From positions 435,844-499,843 of the forward strand of contig NZ_OCNH01000002.1 of assembly GCF_900230225.1 (NCBI RefSeq): a DNA stretch of 64,000 nt. Reading direction: 5' to 3'. The position numbers were made by a program, and so were the translations under genes. The stretch is from Spirosoma fluviale (GTDB lineage: Bacteria > Bacteroidota > Bacteroidia > Cytophagales > Spirosomataceae). The first letter of the stretch is position 1, and the number at the start of each line of letters is the position of its first letter. The notes beneath the pieces were generated by a model. It ran no database searches. It saw nothing but the letters and a program-made list of their open reading frames with translations, and was not told where the DNA came from. Shown piece after piece: positions 43,430 to 51,755 of the stretch.

Positions 43430-45442
43430 TTAAGGCTTTGGTGCGCCGGGCGATTCGCTGCCGCTGCTGGCCGACAGGGAGTTGATCCAGGCGGCAATTT
43501 TCAGCGCGTCGTTTTTAGGGACCTGCGGCATAGGCGGCATTTCGGTAGCGTATTCGGGCCAGTGCTGGGGCTTGGGGTTGTAGATCAAGTCCACAATCTG
43601 GTCGTTGGTGTATTTACGTTTGGCAACATCGGCGAAAGCCGGACCAACCTGCCGCTTGTTGGCCTGATGGCAGGCCGAACAGGTGTGGCGGGTAAGCAAG
43701 CCTTTTACCTGGTCGTAAGTAGGTGCTTTGGCCATCGTTACCGCCTGGCCCTCTACGAGCTTTGGTTTGGCTCCTGTGGTGGTTTTGGCACCTTTCGCGG
43801 GCATGGCTTTTTTGTCCGTTGCGGCTGGTGCTGCTGGTGCGGTAGCTGGTACAGCGGCTGAGTTTTTCGTACTCACCTCGCTCATAGCCAGTTTCTCGCC
43901 CGTTGGAATGTTGTTCAGTGTATAATACGCAATCGGGTGAACGAGTGAATATGACCCTTCGACCCCGCGAACACCGTCCAGTGTTAACTGGTGGATGTAG
44001 AATTTCCGCATGTCGCCAACGATCAAACGGGCTTTCATACCATCGGCCGATACCTTCACGCCTTTGAGGGGCAGGGCTTCTTTGTTGATGGTTGGGCTAC
44101 CGTAAACGGCATGGTATTTATACAGGAAACTCTCGACCCGGTACGACGCCAGATCTTCGGCCGATTTCCGATCGACGGGTTTTGTGAACTCGATCTCGAA
44201 CCCATCGGGCATGGCTTTCACGGTACGCATCTCGAAGGGCATGGCACCATTCCAGGCTACACGCTGTAACCCATCATTCGCTTCCCCGGCCGAACCCCAG
44301 CCCCGGTTGGTTTCGCCAACGAACAGCGAGCCATCTTTAGCAAACGCCATCCGCAGCACACCCGAACGGAATCCGTTCCGGAATTCAATGGCACCACCCT
44401 GGTACTCGCCGTTCACTTTTTCCATAAATACGCGCGAGATTTTGCTCATACCCTGATCGCCCACCAGCAGTTGTCCCGAAAACGGGCCAAATGCACCGTC
44501 CGGGATTTGCAGAATTTCGGAGTTCGAGATACCCAGAATGCCGTGAGGTAACCAAACGGCAGGCGTCTGAACGTCTACGCTCGGGAACATGTCTTTCAGG
44601 CCATACAGCAGGGTAGGCGTTTCATTGACTACGTTTTCGGGTTTGATAGCCCGGCCGTTTTCATCCCGCCGACGCCGTTCGTCAATCTTGGCGACGAACT
44701 GTTCGGTGGTGAGTTTAACGGGCGAGTTGGCCATGCCGGTCCAGCGCAAACCCGCCGGGTGCCCCGTAAACGAGCCATTCTTAACGTGGAAAATACCGCC
44801 GGAGCCCATCCATTCGCCCTGATTGTCGCTGTAGAAGAGTTCACCTTCGTAGATGCCCAGTCCGCAGGGCGAGCGCATGCCGGTAGCCCAGGGCTGCATT
44901 GTGCCGTCTTCACCGATTTTCATTGTCCAGCCGCGCCAAGGGACACGACTTTCACCCCGCCACCACTCTTCGTCGCCGAAGGCCACGTTGCCCGTTACGA
45001 AGAACTTGCCATCGGGTGCAATCTTCGGCCCGAAGCTGTATTCGTGGTAGTGCCCCGACAAAGGCCAAGCGTAAACCGTCTCGAAAATATCGGCTTTCCC
45101 GTTTTTATCTGAGTCGATCAGTTTGGTAAGCTCTCCGCGCTGTGCGCAAAAAAGAGCACCGTCCTTGTAGGTCAGGCCGAGAATTTCGTGCAATCCCGAG
45201 GCAAACTTGCGGAAAAAGGGTTTGCGGCTGGTTGGGTTTTCAATGATCCAGACATCACCCCGACGGGTGGCAACGCCCACACTACCATCGGGCAGCGTCG
45301 TTAAGCCGCCCACTTCGAGGAGTGTACCCTCTGGGGCGGTTACTTTCAGAATCTTGAAGAAATCCTCTTCCTTCGGCGATTCCTGGGCCATGGCTACCGT
45401 GAAGGAAGCCGCAGCGAGCAGAGATATAAATAGCTTTTTCAT
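43430..45442 (-). CDS. Secreted propeller protein with C-terminal cytochrome c domain
   Basis: This is a 670-residue exported protein (signal about 1-19, TVAMAQ). The body (about 30-500) is a beta-propeller of the family that includes TIGR02604-like dehydrogenases (GGLTTLPDGSVGVATRRGD, LVGDQGMSKISRVF). An Ala/Pro/Lys-rich linker (about 520-560) leads to a haem c domain with CSACH near residue 586 and MPPMPQVPKND, whose Met may be the sixth ligand. HEAT repeats are absent, unlike the other two haem proteins in the window. It is 15 bp downstream of the DUF1080-PA14 gene, so the two form an operon. It may oxidise a sugar and use haem as electron acceptor. Confidence 0.85.
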   Translation of the reverse strand: MKKLFISLLAAASFTVAMAQESPKEEDFFKILKVTAPEGTLLEVGGLTTLPDGSVGVATRRGDVWIIENPTSRKPFFRKFASGLHEILGLTYKDGALFCAQRGELTKLIDSDKNGKADIFETVYAWPLSGHYHEYSFGPKIAPDGKFFVTGNVAFGDEEWWRGESRVPWRGWTMKIGEDGTMQPWATGMRSPCGLGIYEGELFYSDNQGEWMGSGGIFHVKNGSFTGHPAGLRWTGMANSPVKLTTEQFVAKIDERRRRDENGRAIKPENVVNETPTLLYGLKDMFPSVDVQTPAVWLPHGILGISNSEILQIPDGAFGPFSGQLLVGDQGMSKISRVFMEKVNGEYQGGAIEFRNGFRSGVLRMAFAKDGSLFVGETNRGWGSAGEANDGLQRVAWNGAMPFEMRTVKAMPDGFEIEFTKPVDRKSAEDLASYRVESFLYKYHAVYGSPTINKEALPLKGVKVSADGMKARLIVGDMRKFYIHQLTLDGVRGVEGSYSLVHPIAYYTLNNIPTGEKLAMSEVSTKNSAAVPATAPAAPAATDKKAMPAKGAKTTTGAKPKLVEGQAVTMAKAPTYDQVKGLLTRHTCSACHQANKRQVGPAFADVAKRKYTNDQIVDLIYNPKPQHWPEYATEMPPMPQVPKNDALKIAAWINSLSASSGSESPGAPKP

Positions 45443-45457
45443 CAGCGTTCCTATCGA

Positions 45458-47344
45458 TTAGAACAAGATTGAGTAAATGACTTTGCCTTTGACTGGTACG
45501 ATCAACTCCTGCCGACCGTTGGCATCGCGAATGGTTGGTTTGGCACCGGCTGCGTCGTCGATGCGGAGGTACTCCTGCCCGTCAATGAGATACATGCCGT
45601 TTTCGACGGGCGTAATACTGGCCCCGCTGATCAGCCGTGCGTAAAGGTCGCCCGCCGGGTTCGTGATAGTCACTTCTCGCTGAACGCCTTTCCCGCCGGC
45701 CAACACCCGGATTTTGTCATCGACCGACGAACCGTAGCTTTGGTAGCGGAACGTGGGCCGATCGCTTTCATCCAGCACATACCCTTTGGGGCGGTAGCCG
45801 GAGCCGGTTGTATCGGCCGTCCAGGCGGCTTGTGGGGAAGCCAGTTTGCTCAGGAAAAGTACGGGGGCACCCAGCCGCTGTACCATACCCATTGGCCGGG
45901 AGGAGCCATCGCCCCGGTCGTGCCACATGGGCGTAGCGTCCAGAAACATACCCCGCCAAACCTGTACCAGTGCGCCTTTATCCAGATCGTAGGTATAATG
46001 TACCTGCTCAGGGCTGCCCACCGAAATAGCATGCACGACACGGAGCGTGCGTCCTTGTGTGTTTCTCTCACCGGGCATATCCATAAAGCTACGGAGAACG
46101 GTGTTGTTGGGCGCGTCGATAATAATCGGGTCGACCTCCTCGCCGTTGCTGCCCGCACCTTCGCTGATCACGAATTCACGAACACCCGGCCCGGCTACGG
46201 TTAGACCAAGCGCAGGCTGGGCCCAATCCATGAATTTAGAGTAGAACAGTTCGAAAGGAAGGTCGCCTTTAGCCAGTGTTACTTTTCCGTTACCATTTCG
46301 GCCACCGGGCGCAACTACCACCTGGTTGTTGATCTTAAGCATGCCACCGCCCCCCGGAGCACCCAGGTTGAAGCGGTACTCGCCGGGTTCCGATACGCGC
46401 AGGGTACCGGTATAGCGAATCAAAAATTCGTTCGGAATACGGTTTACCGAGGCCGTAAGTACTTTAGTGGCCCCTTCCGATTCGGGTGCTGTTTTATCGT
46501 AGTCAGGTTCTTTTTCGTATTTCCCTTTATAGACGGCGTACTTTAAATTCAGCAGTTCGGGCCGGGGTTTGTCGTAGGATACGTACCGGATGTTACGGAG
46601 GGCCACCGCGCCATGATCGCCCTGGATGCGGAGCGGACCGAGGGGTTTTTCATCGGCAAAGAGCGAACCGCGCGTTGGGCCGGTCAACTCAACGTCGTCC
46701 TGAATGGGAACACCGTTCAGCTCGATCCGAATCACACGGCCATTTTCGGTCTTCTGCCCGTTAGCGTTAAAGCGGGGGGCCTGGAACGAGATCTTCATGT
46801 GCTGCCATAAGCCGGGGGCACGGCTGGCATTCTGACGAGCGGCATGGCCTTCGTAGCCTTTCTGCCCTTCGGGGCGTTTGTCGTCCCAACGTTCGTAAAC
46901 GCCCCCGTTGTCATGCACGTTGGGGGTACGAATGTCCCAGCTATCGCGTAGCTGAATCTCGTAGCGACCCTGTAAATACACGCCTGAGTTGGACTGCGAC
47001 GCCATCATGTAATCGAATTCCAAATCTATATCCCCATGTTGCAGGGTCGTGAGCAGATCGTATTTGTACGGTACCTTAGGGTCGTCGGGCATCTTTGCCA
47101 GCGGAATATTGGCCAGAACACCCGTGCCTTTGTCGGTTGTCAGGGTATTGGGTTTATTAAGGTCGGCACGAACGGTGCCAACGATACGCCAGTTGGGTGC
47201 TGGCGACGAAAAGGCACTCAAATCGTTGAGCGGAAGCGAGATGCCGGGAGCAGGTGCGGGTTGGGCCATTGCCAATCCGAGACCAAAGGCCCAGCCAGCG
47301 CTCAGCAGCCAGGTAAAGCGGGCTGTAAGAGGTGGGGTTACCAT
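45458..47344 (-). CDS. DUF1080 (3-keto-glycoside hydrolase-like) protein with PA14 domain
   Basis: From the ATG at 47344 it is 628 residues with a signal segment ending about residue 28. The N-terminal DUF1080 domain (about 50-255) has the concanavalin-like core: DIDLEFDYMMASQSNSGVYL, QGRYEIQLRDSW and a conserved RIQGDHGAVALRNIRY end. Residues about 290-400 look like a PA14 carbohydrate-binding domain (YTGTLRVSEPGEYRFNLG). The C-terminal 200 residues are beta-rich and unassigned. DUF1080 proteins include 3-keto-disaccharide hydrolases. It is co-directional with a propeller-cytochrome gene and divergent from a second DUF1080 gene. Confidence 0.85.
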   Translation of the reverse strand: MVTPPLTARFTWLLSAGWAFGLGLAMAQPAPAPGISLPLNDLSAFSSPAPNWRIVGTVRADLNKPNTLTTDKGTGVLANIPLAKMPDDPKVPYKYDLLTTLQHGDIDLEFDYMMASQSNSGVYLQGRYEIQLRDSWDIRTPNVHDNGGVYERWDDKRPEGQKGYEGHAARQNASRAPGLWQHMKISFQAPRFNANGQKTENGRVIRIELNGVPIQDDVELTGPTRGSLFADEKPLGPLRIQGDHGAVALRNIRYVSYDKPRPELLNLKYAVYKGKYEKEPDYDKTAPESEGATKVLTASVNRIPNEFLIRYTGTLRVSEPGEYRFNLGAPGGGGMLKINNQVVVAPGGRNGNGKVTLAKGDLPFELFYSKFMDWAQPALGLTVAGPGVREFVISEGAGSNGEEVDPIIIDAPNNTVLRSFMDMPGERNTQGRTLRVVHAISVGSPEQVHYTYDLDKGALVQVWRGMFLDATPMWHDRGDGSSRPMGMVQRLGAPVLFLSKLASPQAAWTADTTGSGYRPKGYVLDESDRPTFRYQSYGSSVDDKIRVLAGGKGVQREVTITNPAGDLYARLISGASITPVENGMYLIDGQEYLRIDDAAGAKPTIRDANGRQELIVPVKGKVIYSILF

Positions 47345-47419
47345 GAGACTAAGAAAAGAAGTTTTGAAGGTCGAAATTACATTTTTTCCGTGTAAAAGAC
47401 TGCTAATTGACATTTACCC

Positions 47420-47427
47420 TATCTTTG
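47420..47427 (+). promoter_or_regulatory. Candidate -7 element of the DUF1080 gene at 47468
   Basis: TATCTTTG is a perfect TAnnTTTG element about 40 nt upstream of the start codon, in the 123-bp spacer between the two divergent DUF1080 genes. Confidence 0.6.
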
Positions 47428-47467
47428 AACGTTTATTATGCAAAGGCATTAACCCGAAACATTTTCC

Positions 47468-48274
47468 ATGAAAAACGTACATTTATCGCTGGCGGTCTGC
47501 GTCGGTATCGTTAGTCTTGCTTTGTCAAATCAAGCTCAGGCTCAGCCTGAACCTTCCAAACAAACACCACAGTCTACCGAAATATGGGAGCCCGTACCTC
47601 CCGTTGTTACACCCGGTACAGTTACCGCCAACACCAGCGGCATTACGCCCCCATCCGACGCGATTGTGCTGTTCGATGGCAAAAACGCCGACGAGTGGGT
47701 AGCTATCAAAGGCTATGCACCGTCTAGCTGGGAAAAAACCAATGAAGGCCCGCTGAAATGGCCGGTTACCGACGGTGTCCTGTACTCGACCAAAGGGTTC
47801 TCGGCCCGCTCGAAAAAGGAATTCAATGATTTCCAGCTTCACCTGGAGTTTAAAACTCCCGAAAAAGTTGAAGGAAATGGGCAGGGCCGGGGCAACAGCG
47901 GTATCTTTTTGCAGGGCCGGTATGAGTTGCAGGTGCTTGACAACTACAACAACCCAACCTACGTAGATGGTATGGTGGGCTCAATCTACAAGCAGACGAT
48001 TCCTCTGGCTAACCCGAGCCGTAAACCGGGCGAATGGCAGTCTTATGATATCATTTATCAGGCTCCCCGCTTCAACAAAGCCGGTTTGATGACCGATTAT
48101 GCTTACGTAACCGTATTGCTCAATGGCATTCTGGTACAGAACCATGCGGCCATTCGCGGTACGACCGAGTACATCGGTTATCCTAAAGTGCAGCCACACG
48201 GAGCCGGTCCAATTCTGTTGCAGGACCACGGCAACCCGGTTGGTTTCCGTAACATCTGGATTCGCGAATTGTAA
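47468..48274 (+). CDS. DUF1080-domain protein (3-keto-disaccharide hydrolase family)
   Basis: This is a 268-residue exported protein (signal about 1-25, QAQAQ). After a Pro/Thr-rich linker the single DUF1080 domain runs to the end: DAIVLFDGKNADEW, GNSGIFLQGRYELQVLDNY, PGEWQSYDIIYQAPRF and the last block LLQDHGNPVGFRNIWIREL. Characterised relatives cleave 3-keto-glycosides. It shares its promoter region with the divergent DUF1080-PA14 gene, so both may respond to the same signal. A strong terminator follows. Confidence 0.88.
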   Translation: MKNVHLSLAVCVGIVSLALSNQAQAQPEPSKQTPQSTEIWEPVPPVVTPGTVTANTSGITPPSDAIVLFDGKNADEWVAIKGYAPSSWEKTNEGPLKWPVTDGVLYSTKGFSARSKKEFNDFQLHLEFKTPEKVEGNGQGRGNSGIFLQGRYELQVLDNYNNPTYVDGMVGSIYKQTIPLANPSRKPGEWQSYDIIYQAPRFNKAGLMTDYAYVTVLLNGILVQNHAAIRGTTEYIGYPKVQPHGAGPILLQDHGNPVGFRNIWIREL

Positions 48275-48309
48275 GCGAAAACACCCAAATTGACTGACCA
48301 GTCAGTAAG

Positions 48310-48337
48310 AGCCCCCGGTAATGCCGGGGGCTTTTTT
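48310..48337 (+). terminator. Rho-independent terminator of the DUF1080 gene
   Basis: AGCCCCCGG and CCGGGGGCT form a 9-bp GC stem with a 5-nt loop, followed by TTTTTT. Confidence 0.9.
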
Positions 48338-48351
48338 GTATTATTGTTTGT

Positions 48352-48444
48352 CGTACCTACGGGCTTTAACCCGTATTAAGGTGACTATTAGGCTAAAAAT
48401 CTCTATTATTTACCTCATAATACGGGTTGAAACCCGTAGGTACG
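48352..48444. repeat. Inverted repeat of the CGTACCTACGGG family
   Basis: Arms 48352-48378 and 48418-48444 pair over 27 bp with two G-T/T-G type differences. The core ACGGGCTTTAACCCGT is related to the small hairpin at 26612-26637. It lies just upstream of the histidine phosphatase gene. Confidence 0.85.
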
Positions 48445-48465
48445 TTTTATAAATAAACACACACT

Positions 48466-48972
48466 ATGCGCTTACTTACGCTTTTTATTTTTCTGATTAT
48501 CATCTCAACAGCCTGTTCAACCACAACGGTTTACATCGTTCGTCATGCCGAAAAGGTGAACGAGACGGATACCACCGACCTTACGCCCGCCGGTTATGTA
48601 CGAGCGGCTGCACTGGCTGAGACGTTGGGCAAGGCGGGCATCGACTCCATCTTTTCCACACCCTATTACCGTACGCGTCAAACGGCTCAGGCGCTTGCCA
48701 AACACATTGGTGTTCCCGTTGTCGATTACGCACCTAAACCAACCGAAGCCATCGTTAACCGGGTCAAAACGATACGCGGAAAAAAAGTACTGGTTGTTGG
48801 GCACAGCAACACCATTCTGGAAATTGCCCGTGGCCTCGGCGCAAAACCGACACTTGCCAAAATTGAGTCGGGAGATTTTGATAACCTCTTTCGGGTAACC
48901 AGGCACCACGGGCCGTTCCGCAGGTCGGTCACGTTCGTGGCCACAACCTACGGCCAGCAGACGGCACCGTAA
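48466..48972 (+). CDS. Histidine phosphatase family lipoprotein
   Basis: This is a 168-residue protein with a lipobox (ISTAC, Cys17), so it is probably anchored outside the cytoplasm. The phosphoglycerate-mutase-like core has the phosphohistidine motif RHAEK (H27), the conserved STPYYRTRQTAQ block, and the second histidine in VGHSNT. It is a short SixA-like version of the family. The substrate is unknown. Confidence 0.88.
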   Translation: MRLLTLFIFLIIISTACSTTTVYIVRHAEKVNETDTTDLTPAGYVRAAALAETLGKAGIDSIFSTPYYRTRQTAQALAKHIGVPVVDYAPKPTEAIVNRVKTIRGKKVLVVGHSNTILEIARGLGAKPTLAKIESGDFDNLFRVTRHHGPFRRSVTFVATTYGQQTAP

Positions 48973-49020
48973 GGTAATAGAAACCAGACAGCAGAATGCT
49001 GTTTGGTACAAGGTAGAATC

Positions 49021-49428
49021 TTACTTCGCCTGATCCGTAAAATCAACTACGGTCACATCGGCTAGCCAAGCACCAACGATGCCGCCAAACGCTTTGTGAG
49101 CGGGGTGGGGCAGGTAGGCATCCCGGTCTTTCTCGTTATCGAAAGTCAGGATGAACGCGTGCGTCAAGCCTTTGTTGAGGTTCTCGGGGCTGTTGTTTGT
49201 ACCCCATTTGAATCCTTTGATTTCCTTGATCTGCGACGGCAACGCTTCGAAAGCGGCTACGATCTCTTTCACTTTAGCCGCTGTTGTTTCGGGCTTGAAC
49301 TTAAAGAGCACAATGTGCTGAACAGAAGAGCTTTTCATTTTTTTGACAGGAGGTTCCTCGGTTGGCGTATGCGCGTACGTTGTCAGCGTGAACAACGACA
49401 GCATGGCGATAGTCAGAATGTATTTCAT
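49021..49428 (-). CDS. Exported Dabb (stress-responsive A/B barrel) protein
   Basis: This is a 135-residue protein with a signal peptide (about 1-19, LTTYAH) and one dimeric alpha/beta barrel domain (HIVLFKFKPETTAAKVKEIV, then THAFILTFDNEKDRDAYLPH). Dabb proteins are small dimeric barrels of mixed roles. Export is notable, as many relatives are cytoplasmic. It is isolated from icd by a terminator and a long inverted repeat. Confidence 0.88.
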   Translation of the reverse strand: MKYILTIAMLSLFTLTTYAHTPTEEPPVKKMKSSSVQHIVLFKFKPETTAAKVKEIVAAFEALPSQIKEIKGFKWGTNNSPENLNKGLTHAFILTFDNEKDRDAYLPHPAHKAFGGIVGAWLADVTVVDFTDQAK

Positions 49429-49465
49429 AAAGTGATTACAGGTTTAGAGGCAAAAGGTAAAAAAA

Positions 49466-49490
49466 GTGCCGCCCTACTATGGGGCGGCAC
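49466..49490 (-). terminator. Rho-independent terminator between icd and the Dabb gene
   Basis: GTGCCGCCC and GGGCGGCAC form the stem. On the minus strand a run of seven T follows. It should stop icd transcripts before the Dabb gene. Confidence 0.8.
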
Positions 49491-49496
49491 GTATCT

Positions 49497-49621
49497 GAAC
49501 CGGGATTTATTTGATTTTTCTGATTGCCATGATTTTTTAGATGCTTCGCATCTGCGTTACCAAATCTCTTGTTTGGTTATCAGAATCATGGCAATCAGAA
49601 AAATCAAATAAATCCCGGTTC
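49497..49621. repeat. Inverted repeat with 38-bp perfect arms
   Basis: Arm 49497-49534 (GAACCGGGATTTATTTGATT onward) is the exact reverse complement of 49584-49621. The 49-nt middle folds into two smaller hairpins (AGATGC/GCATCT and ACCAAA/TTTGGT). It begins only 3 bp after the icd stop codon. It looks like a mobile palindromic repeat and not like a plain terminator, because a separate terminator is present. Confidence 0.93.
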
Positions 49622-49624
49622 GGA

Positions 49625-50842
49625 TTAAGCTAGTTTCGCCTGCAGGTTCGTGTCCAGCGCGTCGAGGAAATCTTCGGTGTTCATGTAATGCTCACCAGCC
49701 GTTAGCTTCGTGCCTACGGGATAGGCCGACAGGGCCAGATCTTTCGTCATTTTGCCGCTTTCAACGGTTTCTACGCAAACAGCTTCGAGCGCGTTAGCGA
49801 AGTCGATCAGGGGCTGGTTACCGTCTAGTTGACCACGGAAGGCAAGACCACGCGTCCAGGCGTAGATCGACGCGATTGGGTTGGTCGAGGTTTTGTTGCC
49901 TTTCTGGTATTCGCGATAGTGACGCGTAACCGTACCGTGAGCGGCTTCGGCTTCCATCGTCTTGCCATCGGGCGTAACCAGTACCGAGGTCATCAGCCCC
50001 AGCGAACCAAAGCCCTGCGCTACGGTATCCGACTGAACGTCGCCATCGTAGTTTTTGCAGGCCCATACGAAGTTACCTTCCCATTTCAGGGCCGAGGCAA
50101 CCATGTCGTCGATCAGGCGGTGTTCGTAATGCACTTTACCGGTAAATTCGGCGTCGTAGATTTCCTGGAAAATATCCTTGAAACGACCGTCGTATTTTTT
50201 CAGGATCGTGTTTTTGGTCGAGAGGTACAGTGGCCAGTTTTTTTGCATAGCCATGTTGAAACAGGCTTTGGCAAAACCCCGGATCGAGTCGTCCAGATTG
50301 TACATACCCATAGCAACACCCGCGCCGGGGAAGTTGAATACGTCGTATTCGAGTACGGTACCGTCTTCACCTTCGAATTTCATGGTCAGCTTTCCTTTGC
50401 CGGGTACTAAGAAATCCGTTGCCCGATACTGATCACCAAAGGCATGCCGACCCACAATGATGGGGTATTTCCAGTTGGTTACCAGACGGGGTACGTTGTT
50501 CATCACGATAGGCTCACGGAACACCGTACCGTCCAGAATATTGCGGATTGTACCGTTAGGCGACTTCCACATCTGCTTGAGGTTGAACTCTTTAACGCGA
50601 TCTTCGTCGGGAGTGATGGTAGCACATTTGATACCAACACCGTATTCTTTAATGGCATTAGCCGCATCAATCGTTACCTGGTCATTGGTTTCGTCGCGGT
50701 ACTCGATACCCAGATCATAGTACTTGATGTCAAGGTCAAGGTAGGGCAGAATCAGCTTGTCTTTAATGAATTTCCAGATGATACGGGTCATTTCGTCGCC
50801 ATCCAGTTCGACAACCGGATTTGCCACTTTAATTTTTTCCAT
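49625..50842 (-). CDS. icd: NADP-dependent isocitrate dehydrogenase
   Basis: This is a 405-residue cytoplasmic TCA-cycle enzyme converting isocitrate to 2-oxoglutarate with NADP. The sequence fits the eukaryote-like NADP subfamily: opening [20 protein letters not shown], substrate-binding [19 protein letters not shown], and [12 protein letters not shown] near the NADP site. The length is as expected. A TACTTTTG promoter element lies about 45 bp upstream. It is a single gene. Confidence 0.96.
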   Translation of the reverse strand: MEKIKVANPVVELDGDEMTRIIWKFIKDKLILPYLDLDIKYYDLGIEYRDETNDQVTIDAANAIKEYGVGIKCATITPDEDRVKEFNLKQMWKSPNGTIRNILDGTVFREPIVMNNVPRLVTNWKYPIIVGRHAFGDQYRATDFLVPGKGKLTMKFEGEDGTVLEYDVFNFPGAGVAMGMYNLDDSIRGFAKACFNMAMQKNWPLYLSTKNTILKKYDGRFKDIFQEIYDAEFTGKVHYEHRLIDDMVASALKWEGNFVWACKNYDGDVQSDTVAQGFGSLGLMTSVLVTPDGKTMEAEAAHGTVTRHYREYQKGNKTSTNPIASIYAWTRGLAFRGQLDGNQPLIDFANALEAVCVETVESGKMTKDLALSAYPVGTKLTAGEHYMNTEDFLDALDTNLQAKLA

Positions 50843-50885
50843 TTGACTTGATTATAAACGATTGAAAACGATACAAAACTTCCCG

Positions 50886-50893
50886 CAAAAGTA
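50886..50893 (-). promoter_or_regulatory. Candidate -7 element of icd
   Basis: The minus strand reads TACTTTTG, matching TAnnTTTG, about 45 nt before the icd start. The -33 element is not clear. Confidence 0.55.
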
Positions 50894-51017
50894 GTGAATC
50901 TAGCCTAAACATGGGTACTTCCTATCCACTGGCTTTGTGAATGGCCTTGCTTGCCAGATTAAAAAACACGTAGTTAGAAGCAATTACGTTACGCACCCGA
51001 AAGGGCAACCTGCTCCT

Positions 51018-51434
51018 CTACCGCCAGGCTTTAATTTCCACGACACCCGCACCGGTCTCCGTGACCGTTTTTATCGAGATAGCTTTGGGCGAAATGGTCC
51101 CCAGCTTCACCCTATTCTCATAGAGAAAAAAGGACATACCGTGGCCGGGTCTTAGTTCTACCGTTTGTGGGTCCGATGTTTCGTCTATGGTCTTGCCGTT
51201 GCCATGTGCTTTAATCGAAAAGGTCATGTCGAGGTGGGTATTATCTCGTTTGGTCATCCGAACAGAGCCCGAAAAGCCGGGTTCCGGCATACGGGCTATA
51301 TCGCCGTTCCAATTCATATAGGTCATGGTATACACCCCCGTAAGGGTTTCGGTGTAATCCGGCGAGTGCTGAACCCAACCGGTAAAAGCCATAAATGCCA
51401 ACAGAGGAAGACAGGGAAAAGGAATAGATTTCAT
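51018..51434 (-). CDS. Small secreted protein of unknown function
   Basis: This is a 138-residue protein with a signal peptide (about 1-20). The mature part is beta-rich (GVYTMTYMNWNGDIARMPEP, then KLGTISPKAISIKTV). I recognise no family. It lies between icd and the M20 gene, on its own. Confidence 0.7.
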   Translation of the reverse strand: MKSIPFPCLPLLAFMAFTGWVQHSPDYTETLTGVYTMTYMNWNGDIARMPEPGFSGSVRMTKRDNTHLDMTFSIKAHGNGKTIDETSDPQTVELRPGHGMSFFLYENRVKLGTISPKAISIKTVTETGAGVVEIKAWR

Positions 51435-51755
51435 GGGTGTGTAAAAATAGGTGTGGATAGAAATCGCTATTGGGGCGGGTTTTCAGGATAAAGCTAGTTA
51501 GGAAAAGTAGCTGTGAGCCGGTCAGTTCACGAACGGTAAGTCTAAGTTTACATGCGGTATCTTTTTCGCTTACCTGTAGACATTCATGATGGAAGCTAAG
51601 TCAAGTTGGTTGCTGTCCATATTTATGCTGTACGTTGGGCTAATGTTAAAAAAATAGAGGTTTGAAATTGAAAATTGATGTTCGTAGAAATAGATGCATT
51701 TCCTTATTTTTATAAAATAATACCCTTTAATACCTCATAAAATTTTGTGTTATCT
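51435..51755. other. Intergenic region upstream of the M20 gene
   Basis: About 320 bp between divergent genes. It is increasingly AT-rich toward the M20 start, as expected for promoters, but I see no convincing TAnnTTTG element with spacing, no repeat and no gene. Confidence 0.5.
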
